Position numbers and translations under genes: made by a program
Notes under the pieces: generated by a model
Told to the model about the DNA's origin: nothing
Databases searched by the model: none
The model's input: only the letters and a program-made list of their open reading frames with translations
Shown: piece after piece, positions 29,829 to 39,027 of the stretch
Position numbering within the stretch: position 1 is the first letter of the stretch
Layout of the letters: the number at the start of each line of letters is the position of its first letter
NCBI RefSeq assembly: GCF_001477625.1
Contig: NZ_CP013692.1
Location: 4,092,001 to 4,156,000, forward strand
Source: Paucibacter sp. KCTC 42545
GTDB lineage: Bacteria > Pseudomonadota > Gammaproteobacteria > Burkholderiales > Burkholderiaceae_C
Length of the DNA: 64,000 bases
Reading direction: 5' to 3'

Positions 29829-31781
29829 ATGACCTCCCCCTTGTCCTTTTTCCCGCCCGCCCGGCCCGCCGATGGTGCTGCCGTGCCCGCCTTGCGTGTG
29901 CTGTCCATCATCCCGCCGATGACGCAGCTCAACACGCCTTACCCCTCTACCGCCTACCTGACCGGCTTTCTGCGCTCGCGCGGCGTCGACGCCGTGCAAG
30001 AAGACCTGGCCCTGGCCTTGATGCTCAAGCTGTTCTCGCGCCCGGGCTTGCTGGCACTGCGCGACTGTGCCCAAACCATGGCCAAGCCGACGCCCCAGGT
30101 GCAGGGCTTTCTCGAGCTGTTTGATCGCTACCTCTCCACCATCAGCCCCACCATCGCCTTTTTGCAAGGCCGTGACCCCACGCTGGCGCACCGCATCAAC
30201 ACCCGCCAATTCCTGCCCGAGGGCGCGCGCTTCGCCACGCTGGATGTGTATGTGGACGAGGAAGGCGGCGACCCGCTGGCCTGGGCTTTTGGCGCGCTGG
30301 GCCTGCAAGACCGTGCCCGCCACCTGGCCACGCTCTACCTCAACGATCTGGCCGATGTGCTGCGCGAAGCGGTCGACCCGCGCTTCGAATTCGTGCGCTA
30401 CGCCGAGTCCCTGGCCACCAGCCAGCCCAGCTTCGAGCCCCTGGCCCAAGCCCTGGCCGCACCGCTGAATCTGGTCGACACCACGCTGCAAGACCTGACC
30501 CTCGCCGCGATTGCCAAGCACCAGCCGCAGCTGGTGCTGATCTCGGTGCCCTTCCCCGGCGCGGTGTATGCGGCCTTCCGCATCGCCCAAACCATCAAGG
30601 CGCGCTTCCCCGACATCACCCTGGCCCTGGGCGGCGGCTTCGTCAACACCGAGCTGCGCGAGCTGACCGAGCCGCGCGTGTTCGACTATTTCGACTTCCT
30701 CACCCTGGACGCCGGCGAGCGCCCGCTGCTCGCGCTGCTGGAGCATCTGCGAGGCCAGCGCCCGCGTGAGCGCCTGGTGCGCTGTTTTGTGCGTGATGCC
30801 GAGGGGACGGTGCGTTATCTGAACTTCGCCGAGGCCGACGTGGCCTTTGCCGAGGTGGGCACGCCGACCTGGGATGGCCTGCCGCTGGACCGCTACCTCT
30901 CGCTGCTGGACATGCTCAACCCGATGAACCGCTTATGGTCCGATGGGCGCTGGAACAAGCTCACGGTGGCGCATGGCTGTTACTGGAAGAAGTGCAGCTT
31001 CTGCGATGTCAGCCTGGACTACATCTCCCGCTACGAGGGCGCCTCCGCCGCCACCCTGGTGGACCGCATCGAAACCATCGTCAATGAAACCGGCCAGACC
31101 GGCTTTCACTTTGTCGACGAGGCCGCGCCGCCCAAAGCCCTGAAGGCCCTGGCCGCCGAGTTGAAGGCACGCCAGCTGGACATTTCCTGGTGGGGCAATA
31201 TCCGTTTCGAAAAATCCTTCAGTCCGGAGCTGTGCCAGCAACTGGCCGACAGCGGCTGCATCGCCATCTCCGGCGGGCTGGAAGTGGCCTCCGACCGCTT
31301 GCTGACGCTGATGAAAAAAGGCGTCTCAGTGGACCAGGTGGCGCGCGTCACCAAGGGCTTTGCCGACGCCGGCATCTTGGTGCATGCCTATCTGATGTAT
31401 GGTTTCCCGACGCAGACCGCGCAAGACACGGTCGATGCGCTGGAGTACGTGCGCCAGCTCTTCGAGCAAGGCTGCATCCACAGCGGCTTCTTCCACCGCT
31501 TCGCCTGCACCGTGCATTCACCCGTGGGCAAGAGCCCGCAAGATTACGGCGTTAGCCTGTTGCCGCTGCCGCCCGGCGGCTTTGCGCAAAACGATGTGGG
31601 ATTTGTCGACCCCACCGGCGTGGACCACGACCGCCTCGGCCTGGGCCTGAAGAAAGCCATTTACAACTATATGCACGGCATCGGCCTGGACGAAGACGTG
31701 CGCAGCTGGTTCACCGTCAAGGTGCCGAAGACGACCGTGGCCCGGCATCGCATTGCGCGCGCGCTGGATCAGCGCGGCTGA
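29829..31781 (+). CDS. B12-binding-type radical SAM protein
   Basis: 650 residues. N-terminal Rossmann-like part resembling the cobalamin-binding domain of such enzymes (LRVLSIIPPMTQLNTPYPST; LVLISVPFPGAVYAAFRIAQ; GGGFVNTEL), without the DXHXXG base-off motif. The radical SAM core starts near residue 375 with Cys384, Cys389 and Cys392 (GCYWKKCSFC), that is CX4CX2C, not the common CX3CX2C. Later parts look normal (FVDEAAPPKALKAL; SGGLEVASDRLLTLMKKGV). Substrate unknown. It may form a unit with the upstream lipoprotein and converges with the DTW gene. Confidence 0.85.
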   Translation: MTSPLSFFPPARPADGAAVPALRVLSIIPPMTQLNTPYPSTAYLTGFLRSRGVDAVQEDLALALMLKLFSRPGLLALRDCAQTMAKPTPQVQGFLELFDRYLSTISPTIAFLQGRDPTLAHRINTRQFLPEGARFATLDVYVDEEGGDPLAWAFGALGLQDRARHLATLYLNDLADVLREAVDPRFEFVRYAESLATSQPSFEPLAQALAAPLNLVDTTLQDLTLAAIAKHQPQLVLISVPFPGAVYAAFRIAQTIKARFPDITLALGGGFVNTELRELTEPRVFDYFDFLTLDAGERPLLALLEHLRGQRPRERLVRCFVRDAEGTVRYLNFAEADVAFAEVGTPTWDGLPLDRYLSLLDMLNPMNRLWSDGRWNKLTVAHGCYWKKCSFCDVSLDYISRYEGASAATLVDRIETIVNETGQTGFHFVDEAAPPKALKALAAELKARQLDISWWGNIRFEKSFSPELCQQLADSGCIAISGGLEVASDRLLTLMKKGVSVDQVARVTKGFADAGILVHAYLMYGFPTQTAQDTVDALEYVRQLFEQGCIHSGFFHRFACTVHSPVGKSPQDYGVSLLPLPPGGFAQNDVGFVDPTGVDHDRLGLGLKKAIYNYMHGIGLDEDVRSWFTVKVPKTTVARHRIARALDQRG

Positions 31782-31795
31782 TCCGTAGCCCGGGA

Positions 31796-32467
31796 TCAGC
31801 CTTCGGACTCAGACTGAGGTCGCGCTGACACCAAGCCCTGCCGCTGCGCCACAAAGCCCTCGAAGCCGGCCCACAAGGGCGCGTACTTGGCGGCAACTGC
31901 TTCAGCCGCTGCCGGGGTCTGCCCTTGCGACTCCACTTGCTGCAAGGCCAGCACCGCCGCCTCCAGACTGGAGCGTTGCTGCTCGGGGCGCTGCGCTTTG
32001 CGGATGGCGTAGCGCGAGGGCGGCAGCGCACTCGCAGCCAAGGCCAGGCGCGGCAGCTGCTGCAGAAGTGGGTTGAGGTGCAGCAGCTTGCGGCTCTTGC
32101 GCCAGGTGGCATCCAGCAGCACCAGGCGCGCGGGCTCCTTCGCCTGCGGCCAAGCGCCTGCGTCGGCCGACTCATCCAGGGGATAGAGCAAGGCCGTGCC
32201 GGCCTCATGCAAGCCCAGCGCCAGCAGATCAGCGGGATCGAATTGCTCGCCCACCAAGACCCGGCAGCGCTGCAGGCAGCGGCTCAGCAGGCGCACCGTG
32301 CCCTTGGCCTGGTACTGCTCTTGCGGGTGCTGCAGCACGATCAACTCGACCCGGTTGGCCACGGGCCGCACCCATTCGCACAAGCAGGCGGGCAGGGGTA
32401 GCGCACAGGCGGCGCACAGGGTGCGGCGGCTGGCGGGGCTATCGCTGCCGCTCATGGCTTGCGCCAT
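31796..32467 (-). CDS. DTW-domain tRNA-uridine aminocarboxypropyltransferase
   Basis: 223 residues. N-terminal Zn-like cysteines C-x2-C-x6-C-x-C (LCAACALPLPACLCE), then LIVLQHPQEQYQAKGT and the DTW-type motif LLDATWRKSRKLL (D-A-T-W), followed by LPPSRYAIRKA. The family (TapT/TuaA) transfers the 3-amino-3-carboxypropyl group of SAM to uridine in tRNA to give acp3U. Start set at 32467: its ATG overlaps the stop of the upstream gene (TGATG). Confidence 0.88.
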   Translation of the reverse strand: MAQAMSGSDSPASRRTLCAACALPLPACLCEWVRPVANRVELIVLQHPQEQYQAKGTVRLLSRCLQRCRVLVGEQFDPADLLALGLHEAGTALLYPLDESADAGAWPQAKEPARLVLLDATWRKSRKLLHLNPLLQQLPRLALAASALPPSRYAIRKAQRPEQQRSSLEAAVLALQQVESQGQTPAAAEAVAAKYAPLWAGFEGFVAQRQGLVSARPQSESEG

Positions 32468-33720
32468 CAACGCCAGAGCTTGAGGCCGTCCAGCCGGGCC
32501 TCGATCTCAGCCATCTGCGCCTTGTAGCCTTCGGACTCCACCGTGCCATAGCGCTGCGCGAACTGAGCCGCGCTCAAAAACTCGGGCAAGTCGGCCACAT
32601 CGGGCATGAAGTCGCGTTCCTGCAAGCCCGTGCTCATCGCCACTTGCAGCTTGGCGGGGCTGGTCTTGGCCAGCAGGCCGAAGCGGGTGCCGGCGCGGTC
32701 GGCGGCGATGTCGTTGAAGCTGAAGCCGCTGCCGCCGCGCGAGTCAGCCACTTCCTTGTAAACGCCGATGGCATCGCTGAGCGGCCCGCCACCCTCAATG
32801 GCCAGCACGGCGGAGATCAGGAAATGTTGAGGGAAGTCATCCCGCCCGGCCAGCGTCACCACCAGCGGCCGCACCGGCTCCCAGGCGCGCGCGGCCGGCA
32901 TCAGGATGGCCCAGCTCTTGCCGCTGGCATGCAGGGCCAGGGTCAGGATGGCGGCACGGTTCTCGGCCGCCATCAGGGTCACATCCCCCTTGGCGCGCTG
33001 GCGGGCCAGGTCGAACAGCGGCGGCAAAAGCCGCGCCAAAGACACGTGGGCGTAAACCGGATAGGCCGCGGCCACCTGCGCCAAGGCCTGGTGATAAGCC
33101 AGAGCGCGCTGCTGCTCGGGTGCGGGCCAAACCAGGGCCATCACCCGCGCCATGCTGTCGGCCTGCCACTGGTATTTGACTTGCGCATACTGCTCGCCGA
33201 AGCCGATGTGGCGAATGAGGTCCTTGGCGAATTGCACGTCTTGCTCCGGCGGCAGGCGCAGCAGGGCAGCGCGCAGTACCCAATTCGCCAACCATGCGGG
33301 CAGCGGCAGACGCCCCACCTTCACATGCTCAAACTCGGGCAGGCGCCCGGTCTCGCGCAGGCGGGCTTGTACATTCAGCCACAGGCCCAGCTTGGGCACC
33401 AGCAAGCTCAGGCGCAAATCGGCCAGGCCGGGGTGCAAGCGCAATTGGGCCGCACCGGCGTGCGAATAGAGCGCGGCCTGGCCCAGCAGCAGGTTCAGAT
33501 CAGCCTCGCTGATGGTCACGAGGCGCTGCGGATTGCCTTCGACGCGGCGCGGATCATTGCGTTTGAGAAAGTCCTTGGCGCGCGCCACATCGCCGCTTTG
33601 CACCTCGGCGGCCGGTGGCAGCAAGGCCTGCCCCTGCAAGGCCAGGGCCAGCGCCAGCACGGTGGCCAGCAGCAAGCCCAGCGCGCTGCCGAGCAAAATT
33701 CGTTTCATCGTCAAGCTCAT
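32467..33720 (-). CDS. Conserved membrane-anchored protein of unknown function
   Basis: 417 residues from the ATG at 33720 (MSLTMKRILLGSALGLLLAT). One N-terminal hydrophobic helix acts as an anchor or uncleaved signal, and the remainder is likely periplasmic. No recognisable catalytic motif. Visible features are RDDFPQHFLISAVLAIEGGGP, SDAIGVYKEVADSRGGSGFS and a helix-rich middle. The segment DFPQHFLISAVLAIEGG to FNDIAADRAG looks like a conserved core of an uncharacterised family. Coupled by one base to the DTW gene; divergent from the SNF2 gene with a 59-bp gap. Confidence 0.7.
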   Translation of the reverse strand: MSLTMKRILLGSALGLLLATVLALALALQGQALLPPAAEVQSGDVARAKDFLKRNDPRRVEGNPQRLVTISEADLNLLLGQAALYSHAGAAQLRLHPGLADLRLSLLVPKLGLWLNVQARLRETGRLPEFEHVKVGRLPLPAWLANWVLRAALLRLPPEQDVQFAKDLIRHIGFGEQYAQVKYQWQADSMARVMALVWPAPEQQRALAYHQALAQVAAAYPVYAHVSLARLLPPLFDLARQRAKGDVTLMAAENRAAILTLALHASGKSWAILMPAARAWEPVRPLVVTLAGRDDFPQHFLISAVLAIEGGGPLSDAIGVYKEVADSRGGSGFSFNDIAADRAGTRFGLLAKTSPAKLQVAMSTGLQERDFMPDVADLPEFLSAAQFAQRYGTVESEGYKAQMAEIEARLDGLKLWR

Positions 33721-33779
33721 GGCGCGCAGTCTGCCAGCAATTTGTGGCGGGCAGCGGGCCTGCAGAGACAATCCGCCCA

Positions 33780-36680
33780 ATGCCTGACCTTTCGCCGCCC
33801 CTTCCAGAATCTGCAGATTCACCCGCACGCCTGTGGCCGCCCGACGCCCCCACCCTGGGCCGCCTGTTCGAGCGCCAGCGCCTGCAGCGCGGGCGCAGCC
33901 TGCAGGGCCAGCTTTTTGATATCAAGGAAGACGCCGCCGGCCACGCCAGCGCGCGCTTTTCGGGCGGTGGCGACACGGTATTCGAGCTCTCGGTGCAAGG
34001 CCTGGCCGATGCGCAAGGGCGCCCGCACTACGCCGCGCTGTGCAGCTGCAAGACCCAGCGCTTTTGCGAGCATGCCGCCGCGCTGCTGATTAAGCTGCAG
34101 CTGGCGGCTGAGCTGCCGCAGCGCAATGCCTTGCTGCAAAGCTGGGTAGAAGCCTTGCGCCGCAAGGCCGGGCGGGATGAGTTGAAGAGCTTGCCCCGCC
34201 TGCCCGAGGTGGATGCGGCCAAACTGATGGATCTGTTGATGGCGGACGAGCCGCCGCCTCGCACACCAGCGGCAGCGCCAACAGCCGACGCGCCAGCCAT
34301 CCCCAAGCCCCAGCCAGCCGGCACGCCGGCCCGCTTCCGCCCGCGCCTGACCTTGCGCAGCCTGGGCCGGGGCGATGGTCTGCTCGGCCTGGCCCCTGGC
34401 TCACGCGCTGGCCGGCTGGGTCCGCGCGGCGACCAAGTCACCGTGGTCTGGGTGGACTGGACCTATCAAACGCCACAAGGCCAGCGCTGGGAAACCGCAG
34501 CGCCGCGCTCACTGCTGAACAGCCGCCCCGCGGCCAGCGTGCAGCTCGACGATCAGCAACTGCTGCAACGCGACCTGATCCGCGAGGCCGAGGCGCGCGA
34601 TCAGCTCTGGGCGCTGGACCTGATTCCGCTCGAGAGCAAGCGCCTGCAATGGCGCGACCCTAAATCAGGCGCCAATGTGCCCGAGGGCATGTGGACGCTG
34701 GCGCAGGAAGAGTTTTTTTCCGCCTTCTGGCTGGAGCAAGTGCCTCGGCTGCAGGCGCAAGGCTGGGCGGTGGAGGTGCTGCCCGGCTTTGCGCACCGGC
34801 CGCTGCAGCCGGAGGCCTGGACCCTCAAGATCGACCGGCTGACGCTGTCCAAGCGCGAGGGCTCCTGGCTCTTGAGCCTGGGCGTGGAGGTGGAAGGCGA
34901 GGCGCTGGATCTGGCGCCCATGATTGCCGACCTGATCAAGCGCGACGGCCGCTGGCTGCAGCACGAAGAGCTGGCCGAGATCGAGGACGATGCCATCGTC
35001 GTGCTGCACGCCCCCGGCGGGCGCCGCATCGAAGCGCCGGCGCTGACCCTCAAAACCATCATCGGCGCGATGGTGGATCTGCTGACCGACCCCAAACGCG
35101 CCGACGGGCCGATCCCGCTGAGCGACTGGGACGCCACCCGCCTGGCGCTGCTGGACATCGACTCCCGCACGCGTTGGCAGATCAGCGGCGATGCGGGCCT
35201 GCGGGCCATGGCCAAAAAGCTGCAGGCCGCCGGCTCGCCCCAACCCGTGGCGCCGCCCACCGGCCTGGGCCTGAGCTTGCGCGCCTATCAATTGCAAGGC
35301 CTGGCCTGGCTGCAATACCTGCGCGAACAAGGCCTGGCCGGCATCCTGGCCGATGACATGGGCTTGGGCAAAACCGCCCAGGCCCTGGCCCATGTGCTGC
35401 TAGAAAAGCAGGCCGGCCGGCTGGACCGCCCGGCGCTGGCCGTGCTGCCCACCTCGCTGCTGTTCAACTGGCAGGCTGAGGCTGCGCGCATCGCGCCGCA
35501 GTTGCGCGTGCTTCTGCTGCAAGGGCCGGATCGCGCCCAGCACTTTGCGCATCTGCATGAATTTGATCTGGTGCTCAGCACCTACCCACTGCTCTGGCGC
35601 GACATCACGCCGCTGGCGGCGCAGCCCTGGCATTTGCTGATTCTGGACGAGGCGCAGACGGTCAAGAACGCCAGCAGCCGCGCAGCCCGCTCGGTGCGCA
35701 AGCTCAATGCCCGCCATCGCCTGTGCCTGACCGGCACGCCACTGGAAAACCATTTGGGCGAGCTGTGGGCGCAGTTTGACTTTTTGATGCCGGGCTTCTT
35801 GGGCGACTCACGCAGCTTCCAGCGCCTGTGGCGCAAGCCCATCGAGGTGGGCGGTGAAAACCTGCGCGCGCAATTGCTGGCCCAGCGGGTGCGCCCCTTC
35901 ATCTTGCGGCGCCGCAAGGAAGAGGTGGCCACCGAGCTGCCGGCGCTGAGCACGGTGACCCGGCGGGTGCAGCTCTACGGTGCGCAGCGTGATTTGTACG
36001 AAAGCGTGCGTGTCGCGGCCGACAAGCAAGTGCGCCGCGAGCTGGCCAAACATGGCTTTGGCGCGGCGCTGATGTCGGTGCTGGATGCGCTGCTCAAGCT
36101 GCGCCAAGTCTGCTGCGACCCCTGGCTGGTCAAGGGCACGGCCATCGCGCCGGGCATGGAGCGCGCCAAGCTGGAACTGCTGGGCGAGATGCTGCCCGAG
36201 CTGGTGGCCGAGGGGCGCCGGGTGCTGGTGTTTTCTCAGTTTGCCGAGATGCTGGGCTTGATCGAGGCCGAGCTGGATCGCCTGGATTTGCCGTTTTTAA
36301 GCCTGACCGGCGCCACCCCGGTATCGGCCCGCGGCGCCTTGGTGCGGCGTTTTCAGGCCCTGGAAGTGCCGGTGATGTTGGTCAGCCTGAAGGCCGGTGG
36401 CGTCGGGCTCAACCTGACGGCGGCCGACACGGTGATCCACGTCGACCCCTGGTGGAACCCGGCCGTGGAGGCACAAGCCAGCGCGCGCGCCCACCGCATC
36501 GGGCAGGACAAGCCGGTGTTTGTGTACAAACTGGTGGTGGCCGGCAGCATCGAGGAGCGCATGCTGGATTTGCAGGCGCGCAAGCTCAAGCTGGCGGAAG
36601 GGGTGCTGGGCAGTGACGCGGCGGATGCCATCAAGTTCACGGCCCAGGATCTGGATTTGCTGCTGGCGCCGCTGGCCTGA
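33780..36680 (+). CDS. SWIM-domain SNF2 family DEAD/H helicase
   Basis: 966 residues from the ATG at 33780 (MPDLSPPLPESADS); the earlier ATG at 33615 lies inside the divergent gene. N-terminal SWIM zinc motif CxC-x5-CxH (ALCSCKTQRFCEHAA). The C-terminal half is a full SNF2 motor: motif I DDMGLGKT, II LILDEAQ, III LTGTPLENHLGELW, IV VLVFSQF, V LKAGGVGLNLTAADTV, VI SARAHRIGQDK. It is a double-stranded DNA translocase, probably acting on nucleoprotein or transcription complexes. No defence genes (PLD, methylase, nuclease) are adjacent. Confidence 0.93.
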   Translation: MPDLSPPLPESADSPARLWPPDAPTLGRLFERQRLQRGRSLQGQLFDIKEDAAGHASARFSGGGDTVFELSVQGLADAQGRPHYAALCSCKTQRFCEHAAALLIKLQLAAELPQRNALLQSWVEALRRKAGRDELKSLPRLPEVDAAKLMDLLMADEPPPRTPAAAPTADAPAIPKPQPAGTPARFRPRLTLRSLGRGDGLLGLAPGSRAGRLGPRGDQVTVVWVDWTYQTPQGQRWETAAPRSLLNSRPAASVQLDDQQLLQRDLIREAEARDQLWALDLIPLESKRLQWRDPKSGANVPEGMWTLAQEEFFSAFWLEQVPRLQAQGWAVEVLPGFAHRPLQPEAWTLKIDRLTLSKREGSWLLSLGVEVEGEALDLAPMIADLIKRDGRWLQHEELAEIEDDAIVVLHAPGGRRIEAPALTLKTIIGAMVDLLTDPKRADGPIPLSDWDATRLALLDIDSRTRWQISGDAGLRAMAKKLQAAGSPQPVAPPTGLGLSLRAYQLQGLAWLQYLREQGLAGILADDMGLGKTAQALAHVLLEKQAGRLDRPALAVLPTSLLFNWQAEAARIAPQLRVLLLQGPDRAQHFAHLHEFDLVLSTYPLLWRDITPLAAQPWHLLILDEAQTVKNASSRAARSVRKLNARHRLCLTGTPLENHLGELWAQFDFLMPGFLGDSRSFQRLWRKPIEVGGENLRAQLLAQRVRPFILRRRKEEVATELPALSTVTRRVQLYGAQRDLYESVRVAADKQVRRELAKHGFGAALMSVLDALLKLRQVCCDPWLVKGTAIAPGMERAKLELLGEMLPELVAEGRRVLVFSQFAEMLGLIEAELDRLDLPFLSLTGATPVSARGALVRRFQALEVPVMLVSLKAGGVGLNLTAADTVIHVDPWWNPAVEAQASARAHRIGQDKPVFVYKLVVAGSIEERMLDLQARKLKLAEGVLGSDAADAIKFTAQDLDLLLAPLA

Positions 36681-36785
36681 TCGCCATGCTTGGCATGGCT
36701 GGCCCGGGCGGGCTGCACTGCAACAATTGCTTTCGGCTGAGCAGCGCCTTGATGAAGATCAAGGCCGCTGTCAGCTCGGCGGCAA

Positions 36786-36998
36786 TTAACGCTTGCGGTC
36801 GAAGCGCAGGGCGGCGCGCACCAAGTTGCGACGGTCGCCACCGGCGAAACCGGCTTCAAAGGCTTCGTGCTTGCGACCCTTGTCGAGCGAACCGAGCTGC
36901 CACTCGGTGCAGGGAACGCGACGGGTTTGCTGTTGGTCTTGATGCTGCTGGGTTTTCATGGCTTTATGCCTTTGCTCCTGACGGGTTCTGGGGCTCAT
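36786..36998 (-). CDS. Small basic protein, conserved-looking, unknown
   Basis: 70 residues if started at 36998 (MSPRTRQEQRHKAMKTQQ); AGGAAG lies 10 bases upstream. Starts at 37004 and 36959 are alternatives. The C-terminal half (PCTEWQLGSLDKGRKHEAFE, then ending RNLVRAALRFDRKR) uses codons with strong C/G third positions, like genes, whereas the overlapping plus-strand frames do not look coding. It is hydrophilic and positively charged. The rest of the 36681-37110 gap shows only a TTGACA (37053-37058) that might serve the thioredoxin gene. Confidence 0.5.
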   Translation of the reverse strand: MSPRTRQEQRHKAMKTQQHQDQQQTRRVPCTEWQLGSLDKGRKHEAFEAGFAGGDRRNLVRAALRFDRKR

Positions 36999-37110
36999 CC
37001 ACATGAGCTTCCTGTCCGTCTGCTGATGTCAACGCAGGCGCTCGCAGCCCGGTTGACAATCCGGGGCGAAGTTTTTTTCGTCACCTGTCACAAAGCGCTA
37101 AGCTGCCGCC

Positions 37111-37488
37111 ATGAGTTCCGCCCCCCTCCCCACCGACGCCCATCAACGCCATGCCCAGACCACCCTGGTGGCCTGCTTGTGCGCGGCCTGGTGCCGCACC
37201 TGTGACAGCTATCACGACACCTTCGCCCAGCTGCGCCAGCAGTTCCCCGACTACCGTTTCATCTGGGTCGACACCGAGGACGACGAAGAGCTGATCGGCG
37301 ACTTGGATGTGGAAACCTTCCCGACCCTGCTGATCGGCGTGGGTGAGCAGCTGCGCTTCATCGGCCCGGTGACCCCGCAGCTGGCCACCGCCCAGCGCCT
37401 GCTGGAAAGCGCGGTGCAAAGCCCCAAAGCCGGCACGGCCGACCCCGCGGCGCAAGCCTTGCTGGTGCGCTTGCAAAGCAGTTGCTGA
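37111..37488 (+). CDS. Thioredoxin-like protein
   Basis: 125 residues, cytosolic. Thioredoxin fold with active site WCRTC (CLCAAWCRTCDSYHDTF), the Asp in IWVDTEDDEEL, and the cis-Pro in ETFPTLLIG. The dipeptide between the cysteines (Arg-Thr) differs from the Gly-Pro of thioredoxin, so the redox potential and partners will differ. A third Cys precedes the motif. Confidence 0.85.
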   Translation: MSSAPLPTDAHQRHAQTTLVACLCAAWCRTCDSYHDTFAQLRQQFPDYRFIWVDTEDDEELIGDLDVETFPTLLIGVGEQLRFIGPVTPQLATAQRLLESAVQSPKAGTADPAAQALLVRLQSSC

Positions 37489-37597
37489 GCGAGGTCTGAT
37501 CGGAGGTCTTGAAGGCGGCCTTGTTCGTGGTCATATGCAGGGTGTTGGCCGGGCGGGCGACAATCACGCCATCAAAAAACCTTGCCGGGCCAGACCA

Positions 37598-38995
37598 ATG
37601 ACCGTCCAATTGAAGAAATCCGCCCCCGCCGGCGCCATCGCCATCACCGTGGCGGACCGCGCCGCCTTCCAGGCCATCGCCCCCAAACTGCCTGCCGCCA
37701 CCCGCAACTGGCTGGCAGCCGTGGGCTTCACCGGCGCCGCCGACACCCATGCCCTGCTGCCCGGCAAAGACGGCAAGCTGGCCCAGGTGTTTGCCGGCGT
37801 CGCGCATGGCGCCCACCCCTTTGCCCTGGCTGCCCTGCCGCAAGCCCTGCCCGAAGGCGTTTACACCCTGAGCGAGGCCGGCATTCAGGTGGCGCCCGAG
37901 CAAGCGGCCCTGTCGTGGGAGCTGGGCGCTTATCAGTTTGACCTCTACAAGCCGCGCCGCCGCGCCCCGGCCCAGCTGGTGCTGCCACCCTGCGCCGAGG
38001 CCCAGCGTGGCCTGGCGATTGCCACCGTCATGGCTGCCACCCGCGATCTGGTCAACACCCCCGCCGAGCACATGGGCCCGGAGGAGCTGGCCAAGGCCGC
38101 CGCCCTGGTGGCCAAGCAGCATGGCGCCAAGTTCAAGCAAATCGTCGGTGAAGAGCTGCTGAAGCAGAACTTCCCGGCCATCCACGCCGTGGGCCGCGCC
38201 AGCCACCGCGCGCCCCGTCTGATCGAGCTGAACTGGTCTGGCGTGCCGGCCAAGGCCAGCGCCAAAGCGCCGCTGCTGAGCATCGTCGGCAAGGGCGTTT
38301 GCTTCGACACCGGCGGCCTGAACATCAAGGGCGGCGAAGGCATGCGCCAGATGAAGAAGGACATGGGCGGCGCCGCCAATGCCCTGGGCTTGGCGGCCCT
38401 GGTGATGGCATGCAAGCTGCCGGTGCGCCTGCAAGTGTTGATTCCGGCGGTGGAAAACGCCATCTCCGGCAATGCCTACCGCCCCGGCGATGTGGTGCCC
38501 ACCCGCAAGGGCCTGCACATCGAAATCGGCAATACCGATGCCGAAGGCCGCGTGGTGCTGAGCGATGCCCTGGCCTATGCCGCGGAAGGCAGCCCCGACC
38601 TGATCATCGACCTGGCCACTCTCACCGGCGCCGCCCGCGTGGCCCTGGGCGCGCAGCTGCCGGCCCTGTTCAGCAAGCATTTCGACACTGCCCGCGACCT
38701 CGTCGACCTCGGCCTGAAGCTGGACGACCCGATGTGGCATATGCCGCTGTGGGCGCCCTACAAAGCCGGCATCGAAAGCACGATTGGCGACATCGTCAAC
38801 ACCGGCAAGAGCGCCCTGGCCGGCGCCATCAACGCCGCGCTGTTCCTGGAGTACTTCGTGGCCGAGAACCAGGACTGGCTGCACATCGACCTGTTCGCCT
38901 GGAACGATGTGGCCCGCCCGGGTCGCCCCGTGGGCGGCGAGGCGCAGACCATCCGCACCCTGCTGGGCTATCTGGAACAGCGCTACGCGGCTTAA
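37598..38995 (+). CDS. Leucyl aminopeptidase (M17 family)
   Basis: 465 residues from the ATG at 37598 (MTVQLKKSAPAGAIAI). Metal- and substrate-binding residues lie in GKGVCFDTGGLNIK (Lys232, Asp237), in the Asp of MKKDMGGAANALG and in the M17 signature NTDAEGRVVLSDALAYA. The dimetal enzyme removes N-terminal residues from peptides in the cytosol, normally as a hexamer. It could be PepA or PepB-like. An open frame from 37535 adds a non-homologous leader. Confidence 0.94.
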   Translation: MTVQLKKSAPAGAIAITVADRAAFQAIAPKLPAATRNWLAAVGFTGAADTHALLPGKDGKLAQVFAGVAHGAHPFALAALPQALPEGVYTLSEAGIQVAPEQAALSWELGAYQFDLYKPRRRAPAQLVLPPCAEAQRGLAIATVMAATRDLVNTPAEHMGPEELAKAAALVAKQHGAKFKQIVGEELLKQNFPAIHAVGRASHRAPRLIELNWSGVPAKASAKAPLLSIVGKGVCFDTGGLNIKGGEGMRQMKKDMGGAANALGLAALVMACKLPVRLQVLIPAVENAISGNAYRPGDVVPTRKGLHIEIGNTDAEGRVVLSDALAYAAEGSPDLIIDLATLTGAARVALGAQLPALFSKHFDTARDLVDLGLKLDDPMWHMPLWAPYKAGIESTIGDIVNTGKSALAGAINAALFLEYFVAENQDWLHIDLFAWNDVARPGRPVGGEAQTIRTLLGYLEQRYAA

Positions 38996-39027
38996 ACGGG
39001 AAAGCAGAGCGGCCGGGCGCGGGCGGG

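Noticed and set aside
29136..30746. Long minus-strand open frame (over 500 codons) opposite the lipoprotein and radical SAM genes
   Set aside because: High-GC shadow frame; composition rich in Gly, Gln, Ala and His with no domain, and both plus-strand genes have clear motifs.
33780..36680. SNF2 helicase as part of an antiphage defence system
   Set aside because: No nuclease, methylase or other defence partner is adjacent; neighbours are housekeeping-type genes.
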